Positions 14,236 through 24,391 of a DNA stretch of 64,000 nucleotides are shown here, piece after piece. Source of the stretch: Schistosoma haematobium. Lineage: Eukaryota; Platyhelminthes; Trematoda; Strigeidida; Schistosomatidae. The stretch lies in the NCBI RefSeq assembly GCF_000699445.3, contig NC_067196.1:49393364-49457363 (forward strand), given 5' to 3'. The number at the start of each line of letters is the position of its first letter. The stretch's first letter is position 1. A program made the position numbers and the translations under genes. The notes beneath the pieces are model-generated. The model saw nothing but the letters and a program-made list of their open reading frames with translations. It was not told the DNA's origin and did no database searches.

Positions 14236-14470
14236 CTTCGTAATCCAAACATCAGAATGCAGTTGATTGCTGTAGTCGAGATGTATTTCTTGGCGATCTC
14301 GTGTATCGAAAGAATACCATGATCGTGCCAAATGAGTACAAGTAATCGAATTCGTGCAAGGTCACAATCAACGCAAGGAAGAATATATTTAGAACAGTCA
14401 AACAAACAAGCAAAACAATTACTGGTACAACTGGTTATAATAATAATTCCTTCCATTAGACCAGTCGCGT
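14236..14470. repeat. Dispersed repeat, copy 1 (second copy at 44 kb)
   Basis: About 230 bp aligns with 44,049-44,285. Shared words in the same order include GATCTCGT, TATCGAAAGAATACC, GATCGTGCCAAA, GAGTACAAGT, AAGGAAGAAT/CGGAAGAATG and ACAGTCAAACAAACAAG. No intact ORF is shared by the copies and I cannot name the family. It lies between the end of the macrosatellite and the CR1 element. The preceding stretch 13,944-14,235 has no recognisable content. Confidence 0.7.
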
Positions 14471-15071
14471 TCTCGTATAAAAAGGAGGCCAATACAAATT
14501 AATGGTAATTAACAAAAACGGAGAGCACTACACGTGTTTGAATGTCCACGCGCTTTTCGAACGGGAAGATTAGTCTTAACGTGATTTGCACTTCTCAAAC
14601 GTTTGCTCTGTTCTTACGCAACAAATGTTTTAGTTCTGATCTAAGGAATCTGTTTTGAGCTATACGTTTGTTCGGTTACTTTCATATTTGAGTTTTACCC
14701 AACCTAATATTTAACTATAATTTTTACCTCAGCTTACTATTCCCTTTTTCAGTTTTTCATGTGAAGGCTAGTTTTAGTGTATCCTAACCTTTTCTACTAC
14801 CCCTTTTCATCCATTTTTGCCAGTTTTTAGTGTGCTGTTTTTTTTACGGTCTTAGGCTTTTGCTAGCATCTATAAAACAGTTTATGTCAATATGGTCATG
14901 AGAAAGTCATGCAAACGACCTGGATACTGTTTTGCTGTTACCTCTGGCATGCAGTACGACAAAGGTTGATTCCATTAGGCATTCTTAAATCTCACAGCAA
15001 TTGCTTACAACATATTCACCAAGTCGGATTATAAGTGGGTATGTGCCACGTGCAACACGGATGCCGAAGTT

Positions 15072-15497
15072 TTGCTGAGTAACATCATTGTCCTGTTGAC
15101 AAGTCTGCGGAATATGTTGCCAGCGAACTTTAAAAAAGACAGTCATAAAGCGGGTAGACAAACAAGGACGCGCAATGGAAATAAAAAGAAGGATCTCGAC
15201 AGCGCTACTATCGGTGGAGCACGTAATAACATTAGTGATGACATGCCGAGACTTAGCACTATCATAACGTCGGCGGAAACAGACTTCCTCAGCAAACTTG
15301 GGTTACCCAGCACAGGAGCCCTGAACGCAACGGTGGTTCTCAAAAACTCTGTAAGTGATTGGATCCCCGCTAACAAAGTTAAAAAGGACCAGTCGTCACC
15401 ATCTAAGAAGCTGAACATCCCAAGTATTGCACGGAAATCAACTGGTGATTTAGCCGCACAGTCTACCCCTAAGAATGTCCGTCCGGTCATCATATAG
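15072..15497 (+). pseudogene. CR1-type ORF1 remnant
   Basis: A 141-codon open stretch, lysine- and serine-rich. Just upstream in the same frame is a W-x-C-x2-C segment (WVCATC), like the Cys-rich motif near the start of schistosome CR1 ORF1 proteins. It is the first ORF of the element at 14,870-18,300, upstream of the RT remnant. The role of ORF1 in this clade is generally taken to be RNA binding; here that is family knowledge, not something the sequence shows. The reading frame is interrupted before any full-length protein could form. Confidence 0.5.
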
Positions 15498-16559
15498 CCT
15501 AGGAATCGGAAATGCGCTTTGACGTCCAAACAACAATGTCCTCAACCTGAACTCACTCGAAAACCTGGGAAGACAATCACGGTTCGCGATGATTCTCTCA
15601 CAGTCATGAACCCTAAAGACAGCCCTTATCTTCCCCCAGATTGCGGGAGTAACATCAAGGGATTCTATGGGGAGAGTTAAATAAGAAGCTTGAACTTCTC
15701 AGAATATAGTCTTTGGAGGTCACACGGCTTACTCGGGGAAGGGACTCTAAGCAATCAAATCATCCGAGGTTACTTTGTGTAACACTCAAGAATGCTACCG
15801 ACGTAGAGGATATCCTGCTAGTTAGTCACTTACTGAAATCTGATGGGAACGTAAGAATACTGCCTGAAATACGATATTCTGAGCGCAATCTCATCCGAAC
15901 ACATTCCTAAGGAATCTCGCGCGAAGTTTTTCTTAAAGTCGTTTTCGCAGAACATGCATATATCGAGGGTGAAAACTCAACTGAAGCTCGGCTCTTCAAC
16001 CTCAATGAGGATCAGGAATTATTCGGAAATGTGAAGCTGGCAACTCTGAAGAAACAGTCGGACTCCGTCGCACTTAGACTGGGTATTTACGAAGGAAGAA
16101 TTCCTAGCTGACAACCTCCCAATTCTGGCTCCCTTATAGAGAAGCGATCACGCCGTCAGAGCCTTCAGTTTTATCAGCAACACTGAGCTAAGACATCTCG
16201 CTAACAACAGGCGCTAGGATTTAAAACGGTTGAATGTGTCAGCTTCACAGGACTATCTACAACAAATGGATTGCGAAATTCACCCTCAACTTGATGTGGA
16301 CGCTCATTTGGGTATTCTTGCTGCACATTCTCTTATGTGCTACAAGGCAATCTGTTCCTCAAATAGTCCCCAATATCTACAAACAACCTACAACCATCAA
16401 GGACCGCACTCTTCGTTTGCTAAGCCACAAAATTCACTGTTGGACAGAACACAAGCAAACTAATAACAACGATGCGTACAGGCAATACAAGCATGTGAGG
16501 AACATATGCACAAAGGCAATAAGAGGAGACAGGCTCAGTACTAGATAAAGCTTATTGAT

Positions 16560-18290
16560 AAATTTGTCTCCAATCCGAAAGGCTTATACCGTTATGCAGC
16601 CTCCCTTCGACAAGCCGAAACTGAAGTTTCACAACTTCTAGGTCCTAATGGCCCGACCAATAACGACGGTGATGCCGCTAAACTTCTGACTGAACAGTAC
16701 TCTCGGACAGTTCAACCGACCCACACTAACTATATTGATGAAAGCTTTATCTACAACTGCACAGGACTTTCCGAAGTGAACCTGGGCGCTGACTTAACGT
16801 TCCGGAAACTGCAGCAACTAAGAAAAGACACTTCTCCTAGCTCAAATACGGTTCACTGTGCTATATTGAATGAAGCAGATTCAATCCTGGCAACATCGCC
16901 TAGCGTGATGTTCCCATAATCACTAGGCCCAAACAAACTACTGGAAATTTGGAAGATGGCTCACCTCACATCAGTTTACAAAGGAGGTCGACGCGGCGAA
17001 ACTTGAGGCTGCAGACCGATGGAAACTCTCTTTATACCTTTAAAAATTATGTAGTCCCCGATATGCGACGGCACACAGGACTATTTATTATCCTTAAATT
17101 TCTTTTCACCAGGACAGCATAGTTTCAGGAAGGGTCATTCTTGTTTAACCAACTTGCTGACTGCGGTGGGCAGACGGACAATCATTCCTGACCACAAGAG
17201 GAAGGTTGACGTCATTTACCTCATCAAAAGCTTTTGATAGGGTCAACCATATATGTCTTATCAATAAGCTCAAACGATCGGGTATCAAATCATCTCTAAT
17301 TGACTGGCTCACTTCGTATCTAAAAGTCGACATTCTGAGGCCAGGGTTAACCTCACTTTTTCTCAGGCTATGGAGTGTCCTAGTGGGGTCCCCCAGTATT
17401 TAATACCAGGATATCTTATTTTCTTAATTTTATAGACGACCTTCCACAACAGGTATCCTCAGACTTATTACTTTTTGCTGATGATGTGAGACTTTGGAGA
17501 GAGATACGCAACCGTGAGGATATACTGGCACTTCAGGACGATCTGACCCGACTTCAAATTCGGGCAGACGACAACGGACTTACCTTTAACACTTCAACAT
17601 GTAAAGTAGTCCATCTGAGACATTTTGCAGACTACAGTTTCAACTTAAGAAACTCCTCTCTAGTAGCATTCCGAGTCGAAAAGATTGAGGAGTTCTGTTA
17701 CCCTACGATTTCAAGTCTTACGCTAACTGTGGCAAAAATGCCTTTCGAGCAAACCTTGCACTGGTAACATTGAAGCGCATTTTGGGCCAGTTTGACGGAA
17801 GAACTTTCCACATAATCTTCAACAGTTTCATTCGTTCCCATTTACAATACGGAAACATAGTATTTCCTCCCTCACTCCAAAAGGAGAAGGACACTTTGGA
17901 GAGTATCCAACGGCGAGCCATGAAATCAGTTCGGGGACTCGAATCCAAGCCTTATGAAGAGCGTCTCCAGTCACTAGACCTTTACCCATTACAGTATAGG
18001 CGTCTTAGAGGTGACCTTCTAATGAATGGCCTACAGTATCCTTAACACTTCTGGACATTCCCTTAAACACCCAATTAAGTTTACCTGCGACAAAAACATA
18101 GGGGTAACACCCAGGAACTAGAGACACGACACAGCAGAACGGACTGTAGCCACAAATTCTGCTTCCCAAGAGTTGTGAAACGATGGAATTCGCTGTCGAC
18201 TGAGCTAGTCCAAGCAACTTTTCAGGAGTCCTTTAAGAGGTGGCATGACCTATTCTTAAGGACTAAGGATAATATCTTACTATGATTTAC
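16560..18290 (+). pseudogene. CR1-type reverse transcriptase remnant
   Basis: RT blocks appear in order but in different frames: SKAFDRVNHICLINKLK (about 17,226-17,275), LLFADDVRLW (about 17,470-17,500; FADD where YADD is usual), TSTCKVVHL, then the C-terminal block near 17,830-18,045 with YEERLQSLDL and LQYRRLRGDL. The protein would be the RNA-dependent DNA polymerase for target-primed retrotransposition. Several frameshifts separate the blocks, for example between 17,333 and 17,486, so this is a dead copy. The usual 5' endonuclease is not clear between 15,700 and 16,500. Confidence 0.8.
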
Positions 18291-18300
18291 CAATTACTTT

Positions 18301-19720
18301 TTCCTCTATTATCGTTAATATACCTAGGTTCGTGCCTGGAGGTGTTGGTGATCCACTGCTACTAAACACGGAATTGCGCTAGGCGAAAGCTTTTTCTATT
18401 CCATCTACAACCATGTGAACCATTTGTAAGCCATTTGTGGTTGCCATTACAATGTCGGAATAATTTTGCTAAACATCACAGGAAATTTCCTATGTCAACA
18501 CATTTGAACATATGTATAGGAAAATTTTTCTCTTTGCTGATGAAATGATATATTATGTTTAAGGGATCTATTAAAAATATATACAGTAAGCGGCATGTTC
18601 AGATGCCTATAAATTAACTTTCCCAAAAAACACGACTTAAAGGCGGGGAGTCAAGACTTCTCTCAAGTAACTGATGTCAGGGGAAAAATAAACTTTTTCA
18701 CTTCATTCACCCCGTCGACCTCTTTATTTCTCATTTGTTCACCTTAATTTTTCCTTTATATAAAGGAAAAATCAAGTGAACAACCAATATTGGTTGTTTG
18801 GTATAATTAATTAGGATTTCCTTAGGGAAAGTTGGTGAAAATAGATGACAACGTATCAAATAATCGCAATATTCCCCAGTTCGGTATAAATTGTGCGAAT
18901 TTTTCCCATCTTAGGGAATGTCTTGAAATTAACAGTCGTTTCCCAAGAAGTATTGAAGAGGACTTTCCGACATGTCAGTTTATTCAAATCTTAGCCCTAA
19001 AGTGTAGTTGTTTATAACGACCATAAAAAAGTCTCCACTCGACGTAAGCAGAGTGCATAGACTTTTCATATTCACGAACAATGCTGTTTTTAGACAGACG
19101 TTTTCTATGTTTTCTCTAAACTGTATGCAGTGGTATTTTCGTGAATATATGACGAATAAATCAATGAGGTTAGTTTACCGATCACTGATAATGAAGTGAA
19201 TCCCACGACTGATAATAATAAATAGGTTCACTTGCTAGTAGTATGACGGATGTCCTAGCAGTGATAAAAAATAATATTCGAATATTCTCTAAATTAACAT
19301 TTAAGTACCTAAAGCTTGTGGCTTATCTAAGGGTACGCTATTGTTGAACTAAGAAGTTATAAACATTGACAAGCCACATGAAACCTCTTTTAGACAATGT
19401 TTACCACTCTACAATTAATTGGCAAACTATGCTCACAAACTTCATGAAAAAACCGAGAGAACGGCAAATGGATTGAATCTCAATTTCTTTAAATATCTAA
19501 AACGTGCAGCCCAAAAGGAGTCAATAAAATCAAAGAATGCCAGTTACGAGTTAATACTATGCTGGAGTTTCAGGGAATGAAGCAGGGTAAATGCATACGA
19601 AAGACTAATCGATTTTGGGACATACAACTTCAAATCCTCAACTCAATATTACTACTTCAGTGAGATCAAATAAAAAAGAGAGATATGGGCAGTCCTGATT
19701 AACTTCATTTGTGATAGTCA
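18301..19720. other. Intergenic, no gene recognised
   Basis: AT-rich sequence with only short ORFs (61-63 codons) that resemble nothing I know. The one structure I can point to is the hairpin at 18,735-18,783, annotated separately. Confidence 0.5.
18735..18783. repeat. Short near-perfect palindrome
   Basis: Arms of about 25 bp meet at CCTTTAT|ATAAAGG with no loop. The inner 13 bp are perfect (ATTTTTCCTTTAT), and the outer part TTGTTCAC pairs with GTGAACAA after one mismatch and one unpaired base. A second, 14-bp palindrome AACCAATATTGGTT lies at 18,782-18,795. Confidence 0.8.
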
Positions 19721-19721
19721 A

Positions 19722-20167
19722 TTCGTTTTCGTCCTCCCAATATCGTAAACAATACACCTGCCGCGAGAAGGCAGCGAGTCGTGCTTCCCTAATAGTGGCT
19801 GAATACGCATGGCCATGTGAGAGTATTTCGACAGGGAGAGCTAACTCTCTCCACCCTCGGCCGTGCCGTTGTACTAATGTCTGATTGTCGCACCCAGTTG
19901 GATCATACATAAGCTCATTAGTGAATCACATGTCTAACTTCAGTATTGAGTAACTTATCTAGATTTTGTGGAGTCACTGATTCTTAAAGGCTATAGATCC
20001 ATATCGCCCCCAAATGCCCGGGTACGGCCGAGAGTGGGGAGAGTTCGCACTCCCCCTCAAAATGCTCTCACATGGCCACGCGTACATAGCCTCTGTCAGG
20101 GAAGTCCTACTCACTGCCTTCTCGTGGCGGGGGTGTTGTTTACGAAAATGAGAGGACGAAAAGCGAA
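19722..20167. repeat. Inverted repeat, ~147 bp arms, ~150 bp loop
   Basis: Left arm 19,722-19,868 and right arm 20,020-20,167 are imperfect reverse complements. Matching words include GCATGGCCATGTGAGAG / reverse complement of CTCTCACATGGCCACGC, CGAGAAGGCAG / CTGCCTTCTCG, and TCGGCCGTG / TACGGCCGA. The arms are more GC-rich than their surroundings. The right arm continues directly into the RTE-like element that follows, so the left arm is probably an inverted fragment of the same family. Confidence 0.8.
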
Positions 20168-20527
20168 TGTCCGGCGCTTGAGCCGGGCCGGTGGACACGG
20201 AGAGTCCATCTAGGGGATTTGGAAAACCCTGATTCCAAACCAATAGTGCATATGGGCTCCAGTATCCTGAAGGAACAAATGGCGTATGAACCAATCGTTG
20301 GTCACCGGCTACCATGGGACTGCATCTCCTTACGTTGCTCCACTGCCTTGTGGATCAGATTTTCAGGTCGAAGGCTCCGGGGTGGCTCCCTAAGAAAACC
20401 ACCTGCTTCGGTTTGGGCACCCGGGCAGTATCACAGCCCTCACACATATCAAATAAGATTTGTGTGGCGCATATGTATTTGTTGCCTCCTTGTACCAATA
20501 TCTATGTTAAAATAAATAATAAATAAA
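20020..20527 (+). mobile_element. Non-autonomous RTE-like element with A-rich tail
   Basis: A GC-rich block with no RT, ending in an AATAAATAAT-type tail at about 20,507-20,527. Its final part shares CACCTGCTTCGGTTTGG, CACCCGGGCAGTATC and ACAGCCC with 55,621-55,665, and GTGTGGCGCATAT with the 3' end of the RTE at 58,640. It is therefore built from RTE 5' and 3' ends with the coding body missing. ORFs of 70-113 codons run through it in several frames and look like chance products of a GC-rich stretch. Confidence 0.65.
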
Positions 20528-20730
20528 TTAGATCCATATCAGTAATAAGTATCACCAGCCACACAACTTACAACTTTCTACCGACCGCATTTGACAGACA
20601 GATACAGGTAACTTTCTCCATGTAAATTATGATTTTCTTCAGGTCTTTGTTTGTAATAAGTATCATTTTTACATTTCAGTCGAGCTAGTATTCAATTTGT
20701 GCGTACTATGATTGTCAAACCTGGTTATCT

Positions 20731-21118
20731 ATGATCACAGGACTTCACCGAACAAATAGTTTCCAATTCTTTTATAAATTTCGCCGTTCAGTTTCATCTC
20801 AAACACATTATGATACGTTAGGAATTAAAAAATCCGCCTCGTATAGTGAAATTCGTTCAGATTTTATCGAACTATCAAAAAAAGTAAGCTGATAATTACT
20901 TTTCTAATCTGTTATCTATACAGTATCATCCTGACAAAAATGACGGTGATATTAAGACGTTTAAAAGGATCAACGAAGCGTACTCTGTTCTCTCTCAAGA
21001 GAACAGTAGACGAATTTATGATTCCTCTTTAGTATCAAGAGCTAAACCATTATTTACTAACTCGCCAAATGAGTATGATGTTTCAGATTGGGAACGTAAT
21101 TATAATTACCACTTGTAA
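20731..21118 (+). CDS. Small J-domain (DnaJ/Hsp40) co-chaperone
   Basis: Two exons: 20,731-20,883 (51 codons) and 20,924-21,118 (64 codons plus TAA), joined in phase 0 across a 40-nt GT-AG intron. The 115-residue product has a J domain from about residue 26 (HYDTLGI) with the HPD motif at 53-55, followed by INEAYSVLS and RRIYD as in helices III-IV. J domains stimulate Hsp70 ATPase. The N-terminus (residues 1-24) has several Arg/Lys and no acidic residue, which could be a mitochondrial presequence; DNAJC30 is one mitochondrial relative with this layout. The start is the first ATG in frame. TTG|GTAAGT overlaps the stop, so the true 3' end could be spliced; reading on past an AG at about 21,148 also stops at once. 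No other DnaJ domain is seen, so it may be truncated. Confidence 0.75.
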
Positions 21119-21720
21119 GTTTGTACTAATAGCCTACACTTTGTTTAGTATGTAGGACAATTTTCGGCTGCCAGGATTTCAGCCACCTGGTTACTAGTTT
21201 GAACCTTTTTAAGTCTACTTGTGTTTGAGTGTTCAGTTATTTTCTCTAGTCCTCACGCAAAGATCGCGTGGATGAAAACCTTTTATTTTCTTTAAAGAGG
21301 ACATTTTAATAATCAGAAATAATGTTCTTTTTTAGAAGAAAGGATTTTTAGTTTTAAATGGCCGACTCAGTAATACCATTTAATCTGTAAATATTATCTT
21401 AAGTCCTTTCCGTAGGTATCAATTGCCCTTCATTCAAGATGTTATTTCGTGATCCAGTTTGTACTTTCCCATCAATGTTAGGCATATGACCAAGTTTTGT
21501 AACTGGTCAGTTTAATCGCGTATTCAGATTAAAATATCTGACAAATGGAACTGTCGGAGGTGGAAATTGTAGGCGTCACTGATTGATATTCATATACTTT
21601 CATGTTGTGTTATCAACGTTATGGTCTTTTTTCCGAACCACATACATTTATTAATAGGTAACAACTTTGAACATATGAAAGGTTTGAGTACAAAAAATTA
21701 ATATAATTATTATCAGTAAG
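21119..21720. other. Intergenic / 3' flank of the J-domain gene
   Basis: AT-rich sequence with no ORF or repeat that I recognise. It may hold the 3' UTR of the J-domain gene, but I saw no convincing AATAAA close to the stop. Confidence 0.4.
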
Positions 21721-21930
21721 GGGAGTTGTGGAGCTTGTAGTGTTTTTAACAGTTGAATTTATGTGTCGCTCTAAGCTAGACTACCATTGAAAACCTGGAA
21801 GCACTGGACGGTCGTTTCAACCTAGTATGGGACTCCATGGCGGTGCTCATTCATGATCCCACACGTGGGGCTCGAACCCAGGACCTTCGGCCTCCTGCTC
21901 AGTCTTAACCCTAAACCACTGAACCGGCAT
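21721..21930 (+). mobile_element. Sm-alpha-like SINE, plus orientation
   Basis: Starts near GTGGAGCTTGTAGTG and runs through AACAGTTGAATTTATG, GCACTGGACGG, TAGTATGGGACTCC, GGGGCTCGAACCCAGGACC and CCACTGAACCGGC. GCTCGAACCC is a plausible pol III B box, as in tRNA-derived SINEs. The element matches my memory of the schistosome Sm-alpha family, which is known to carry a hammerhead ribozyme; the corresponding region here is decayed (see 21,797-21,850). Confidence 0.75.
21797..21850 (-). ncRNA. Decayed hammerhead ribozyme in SINE
   Basis: Read on the minus strand, the order is GAGTCCCATACTAGG, then TTGAAAC, then ACGACCGTC and CAGTGC, the layout of a hammerhead with minimal stem III. The CTGAnGA core has become CCATGGA and the second arm of stem II (expected GGAC) is GGTT, so self-cleavage is not expected. 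Confidence 0.55.
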
Positions 21931-21984
21931 CCAATCCGTGTCGGGTGTGAGACAGTTGTCCGCCCCAGACAATGGATGAGGGTT

Positions 21985-22205
21985 TGCGCAATATCATGGA
22001 TAGAATGAAGTTCTACATTGACGTCATTGAATGCCGGCTCAGTAATCCAAAGGTTAAGCGTTTGCGCGAGAGACAGAAGGTCTTGGGCTCGACTCACGCT
22101 TGTGAGAGCGTGGATATGCACCACTGAGGAGTCCCATACTATATTGAAACGGCCATCTAGTGTTTCCAGGTTTCCAATAGTCGTCTAGCTTGGATCGACT
22201 CGTTA
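21985..22205 (-). mobile_element. Sm-alpha-like SINE, minus orientation
   Basis: A second copy of the same SINE, reversed: TGAATGCCGGCTCAG, GGTCTTGGGCTCGAC, GAGTCCCATACTA, TTCCAGGTTTCC and GTCGTCTAGCTTGGATCGACTC appear as reverse complements of the plus copy. The ends nearest each other are the B-box/CCGGC ends. The right border, near GTTAATATTTGGG, coincides with the point where RTE coding sequence resumes. Confidence 0.75.
22116..22167 (+). ncRNA. Decayed hammerhead ribozyme in SINE
   Basis: Plus-strand order: GCACCA, CTGAGGA (intact CUGAnGA core), GTCCCATACTATATT, GAAAC, GGCCATC, TAGTGTTTCC. The GAAA and minimal stem III are in place, but the stem II partner GGAC is now TATT and the cleavage triplet GTC is ATC. 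Probably inactive, though closer to consensus than the 21,797 copy. Confidence 0.6.
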
Positions 22206-23870
22206 ATATTTGGGATGCACTTCTATCTAAATGCAACTTGTTGCGTGATTACTCGTTGCAATCACTGATTTTCCCAACATTTAAGAAGGGATAAAAATAC
22301 TGTGATAGCCAAAGAGGGATTAGTTTAACTAATATAGTATCGGAAATACTAGCCTCGATAATTATCGAACGCGTAACTAAGACTCATGAACTGCAAACAC
22401 GAGAGAATCAAGCCGGCTTCAGACCTGGTCGTGGCTGCACCCCACACATATTTACCATTCATCAGATTTTAGAACACAGACATACTTATCGGTGTCCAAC
22501 AACGGTGGTCTTTCTTGACTTAAAAGCAGCACTTAACTGTAGATCGAGAGGTATTGTGGCAGTGTCTGTCATTGTAAGGTGTACCGCGGAACAACGTAGA
22601 CCTTGTGAGGGCTCTTTACTCGAATACTACTAGTCGAGTCAGCTTATGGCGAACTATCATCTGATTTTGTAATCTTAATTGGTGTCTAACAAGGCTGTCC
22701 ATTATCTCCATTTTTGTTCAATTTAATAATAGACCTACTGCTGGAAGTAACGTTCTCGTCGACTGGGTTTTCAGGAATTGATCTTCCAGGAAGTCCACTT
22801 ATCGACTTCGAATACACAAATGACAGTCCTGCTTGGTGAAGACGCTGATAAAATACAGAGTCTTTTGATAGCAACAAGCAACGGTACCAGGATGTTTGAG
22901 ATGCGTTTCTCCCACTCTAAATGCAAGTCGTTGCTTCAGGACTGGTCTGCGTCAACACCTGAACTAAGGACAGAGAGTGAAGTAGTCGAACGCGTTGACA
23001 ACTTCACCTATCTTGGAAGTCTGATCAGCCCTAATGGGTTGGTGTCTGACGAAATCTCAGCACGGATTCGAAAAGCTCGTTTGGCTTTTGCCAACTTACG
23101 TCACCTATGGCGAAGGCAAGATATCCGTCTATCAATAAAAAGACTAGTATACTGCGCGGCAGTCCGTTCTGTCTTAATTTACGGCAGCGAAACATGGCCA
23201 TTAAGAGTAGAAGATACTCGTAAGTTGCTAGTATTTGATCACAGATGTCTTAGAAATATTGCCAGCATCTGCTGGGATCACCGGGTAAGTAATAGTGAGG
23301 TTAAGCACTGGGTATTAGGGGATGATGGTAAATCGGTTGATGAGATTGTGAATATTCATTTACTGAGACGCGTGCGCCACGTGCTACGTATGCCTGAACA
23401 CCGATTACCACGACGTGCAATGCTAACCGGTGTTCGGGATGGTTGGAAAAAGTTAGGGGCGTCCAAACCAAAACGTGTCATCAGTGCTTGAAGTCACTAA
23501 CTTCTAGTCTGAGCCATGTTGGTAGATGCAGACTTCTTGGTTAGGGTCCGCGTGACTATCGTAACCAATGGTTGGAGACCATTGTTGACATGGCTCAGAA
23601 TCGATCAAAATGGCGTCGGTGTATACACTCTCTGTCTTCCCTTAAACTAAGAGATTAAAATCGCTTCATATCTTTCTTTCTACGAACTAATTTTTTCTTC
23701 CTGTACTATATCCTTATAGCAATCTTTCTTTTATATATTACCACCTCTGAATTAACTACTTTTATTAATGCGGTGTCCATCTTGTTGTGTTAATGAGGTA
23801 TGGCAACTTGGACCGATGCATATATGTGCCTGGTCCTACGTTGTAGCTGACTGACTGACTGATAGCAAGC
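22205..23870 (+). mobile_element. RTE-clade retrotransposon, 5'-truncated copy
   Basis: The 3' part of an RTE element: palm and thumb of the reverse transcriptase, C-terminal domain, then a 3' UTR ending in the GACTGACTGACTGA region near 23,870. The 5' side is replaced by the SINE pair. From about 22,303 onward it is nearly identical to the reverse complement of 26,961-28,522. Upstream of 22,303 it still encodes RTE-like sequence (SLQSLIFPTFKKG) but no longer matches that copy closely. Confidence 0.85.
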
Positions 23871-24391
23871 ACATGTGGATTATTCTGGCTTCTGGACAGA
23901 TCAATTTATTTATTCTTCTGGAGCAATATTTTGACCATGTCAATTATTTACTTATTATTCTTGAATGTTTTCATGAGCGTATATGTGTGCACTGCTTAGC
24001 CTACCCATCACATGCCTGTAGCTTATTGTTTTCTGACTATAAATATTGAGTCACGCATTATCAAGACGAGTTGGCTTCCTCGCCTTCACGTCGCTTCTCT
24101 TTTCAGTTTTCCAACGACATTATCCGCTCTCTCCTTTTCGCTTCTCTGATCGCCTGTCTGGATCAGCAAGTGTACGAAATATACGTAATCAAAATTCATT
24201 CTCGATTATTTTCTAACATGAGGTCGATAATTATGTACAACGGTAGCTAGGATGTGTATTTCAATAACAGCATCAGCTGAAACAAATATATATAGCCTAA
24301 GCCCATAAAGCGATCACCCTGAGCAACTACGCTAGCCAGCATAGATAGTAGGCTAAAACAGGGATAAAGATGGTCAGATAAAAGTGCATCA
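22303..24391 (+). repeat. Left arm of ~2.09 kb inverted duplication
   Basis: Near-identical to the reverse complement of 26,434-28,522. It includes 3' RTE sequence (to 23,870) and about 520 bp beyond the element (23,871-24,391). Because non-element flank is duplicated too, the arms are a segmental duplication and not two separate retrotransposition events. Differences seen are single bases in homopolymers. Confidence 0.9.
22778..23491 (+). pseudogene. RTE reverse transcriptase C-terminal half
   Basis: A 237-codon ORF with blocks CKSLLQDW, NFTYLGSLI, ARLAFANLRHLW, VLIYGSETWPLR, FDHRCLRNI and RLPRRAML, the RT thumb and C-terminal domain of schistosome RTE elements. Upstream, in another frame, the catalytic motif reads YTND where YADD is expected, so polymerase activity is lost. 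The 3' end of the domain (GWKKxRGGQTKTW in intact copies) is frameshifted near 23,455. A one-base A-run difference from the mirror copy keeps this half open, whereas the 27-28 kb copy is split. Confidence 0.8.

Larger units (their letters stand above)
14870..18300 (+). mobile_element. Decayed CR1-clade non-LTR retrotransposon (SR1/Perere-like)
   Basis: A degenerate two-ORF element on the plus strand: an ORF1-like remnant (about 14,980-15,497) followed by reverse transcriptase fragments in shifting frames (about 16,560-18,290). The RT tail, with segments like NIVFPPSLQKEKDTLESIQR, YEERLQSL and QYRRLRGDL, is typical of the CR1/jockey group and unlike the RTE elements elsewhere in this window. 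The 5' limit is a guess; 14,500-14,870 may be its 5' UTR. No clear 3' repeat tail or target-site duplication was seen. Frameshifts and stops make it inactive. Confidence 0.8.

Noticed and set aside
15143..15529. 128-codon minus-strand ORF
   Set aside because: Shadow of the CR1 ORF1 remnant on the plus strand.
19974..20315. 113-codon minus-strand ORF
   Set aside because: Runs through the GC-rich inverted repeat and non-autonomous element; several frames are open there for compositional reasons.
21869..21890. tRNA gene suggested by the B-box-like GCTCGAACCC
   Set aside because: No cloverleaf or anticodon arm; the motif belongs to the SINE.
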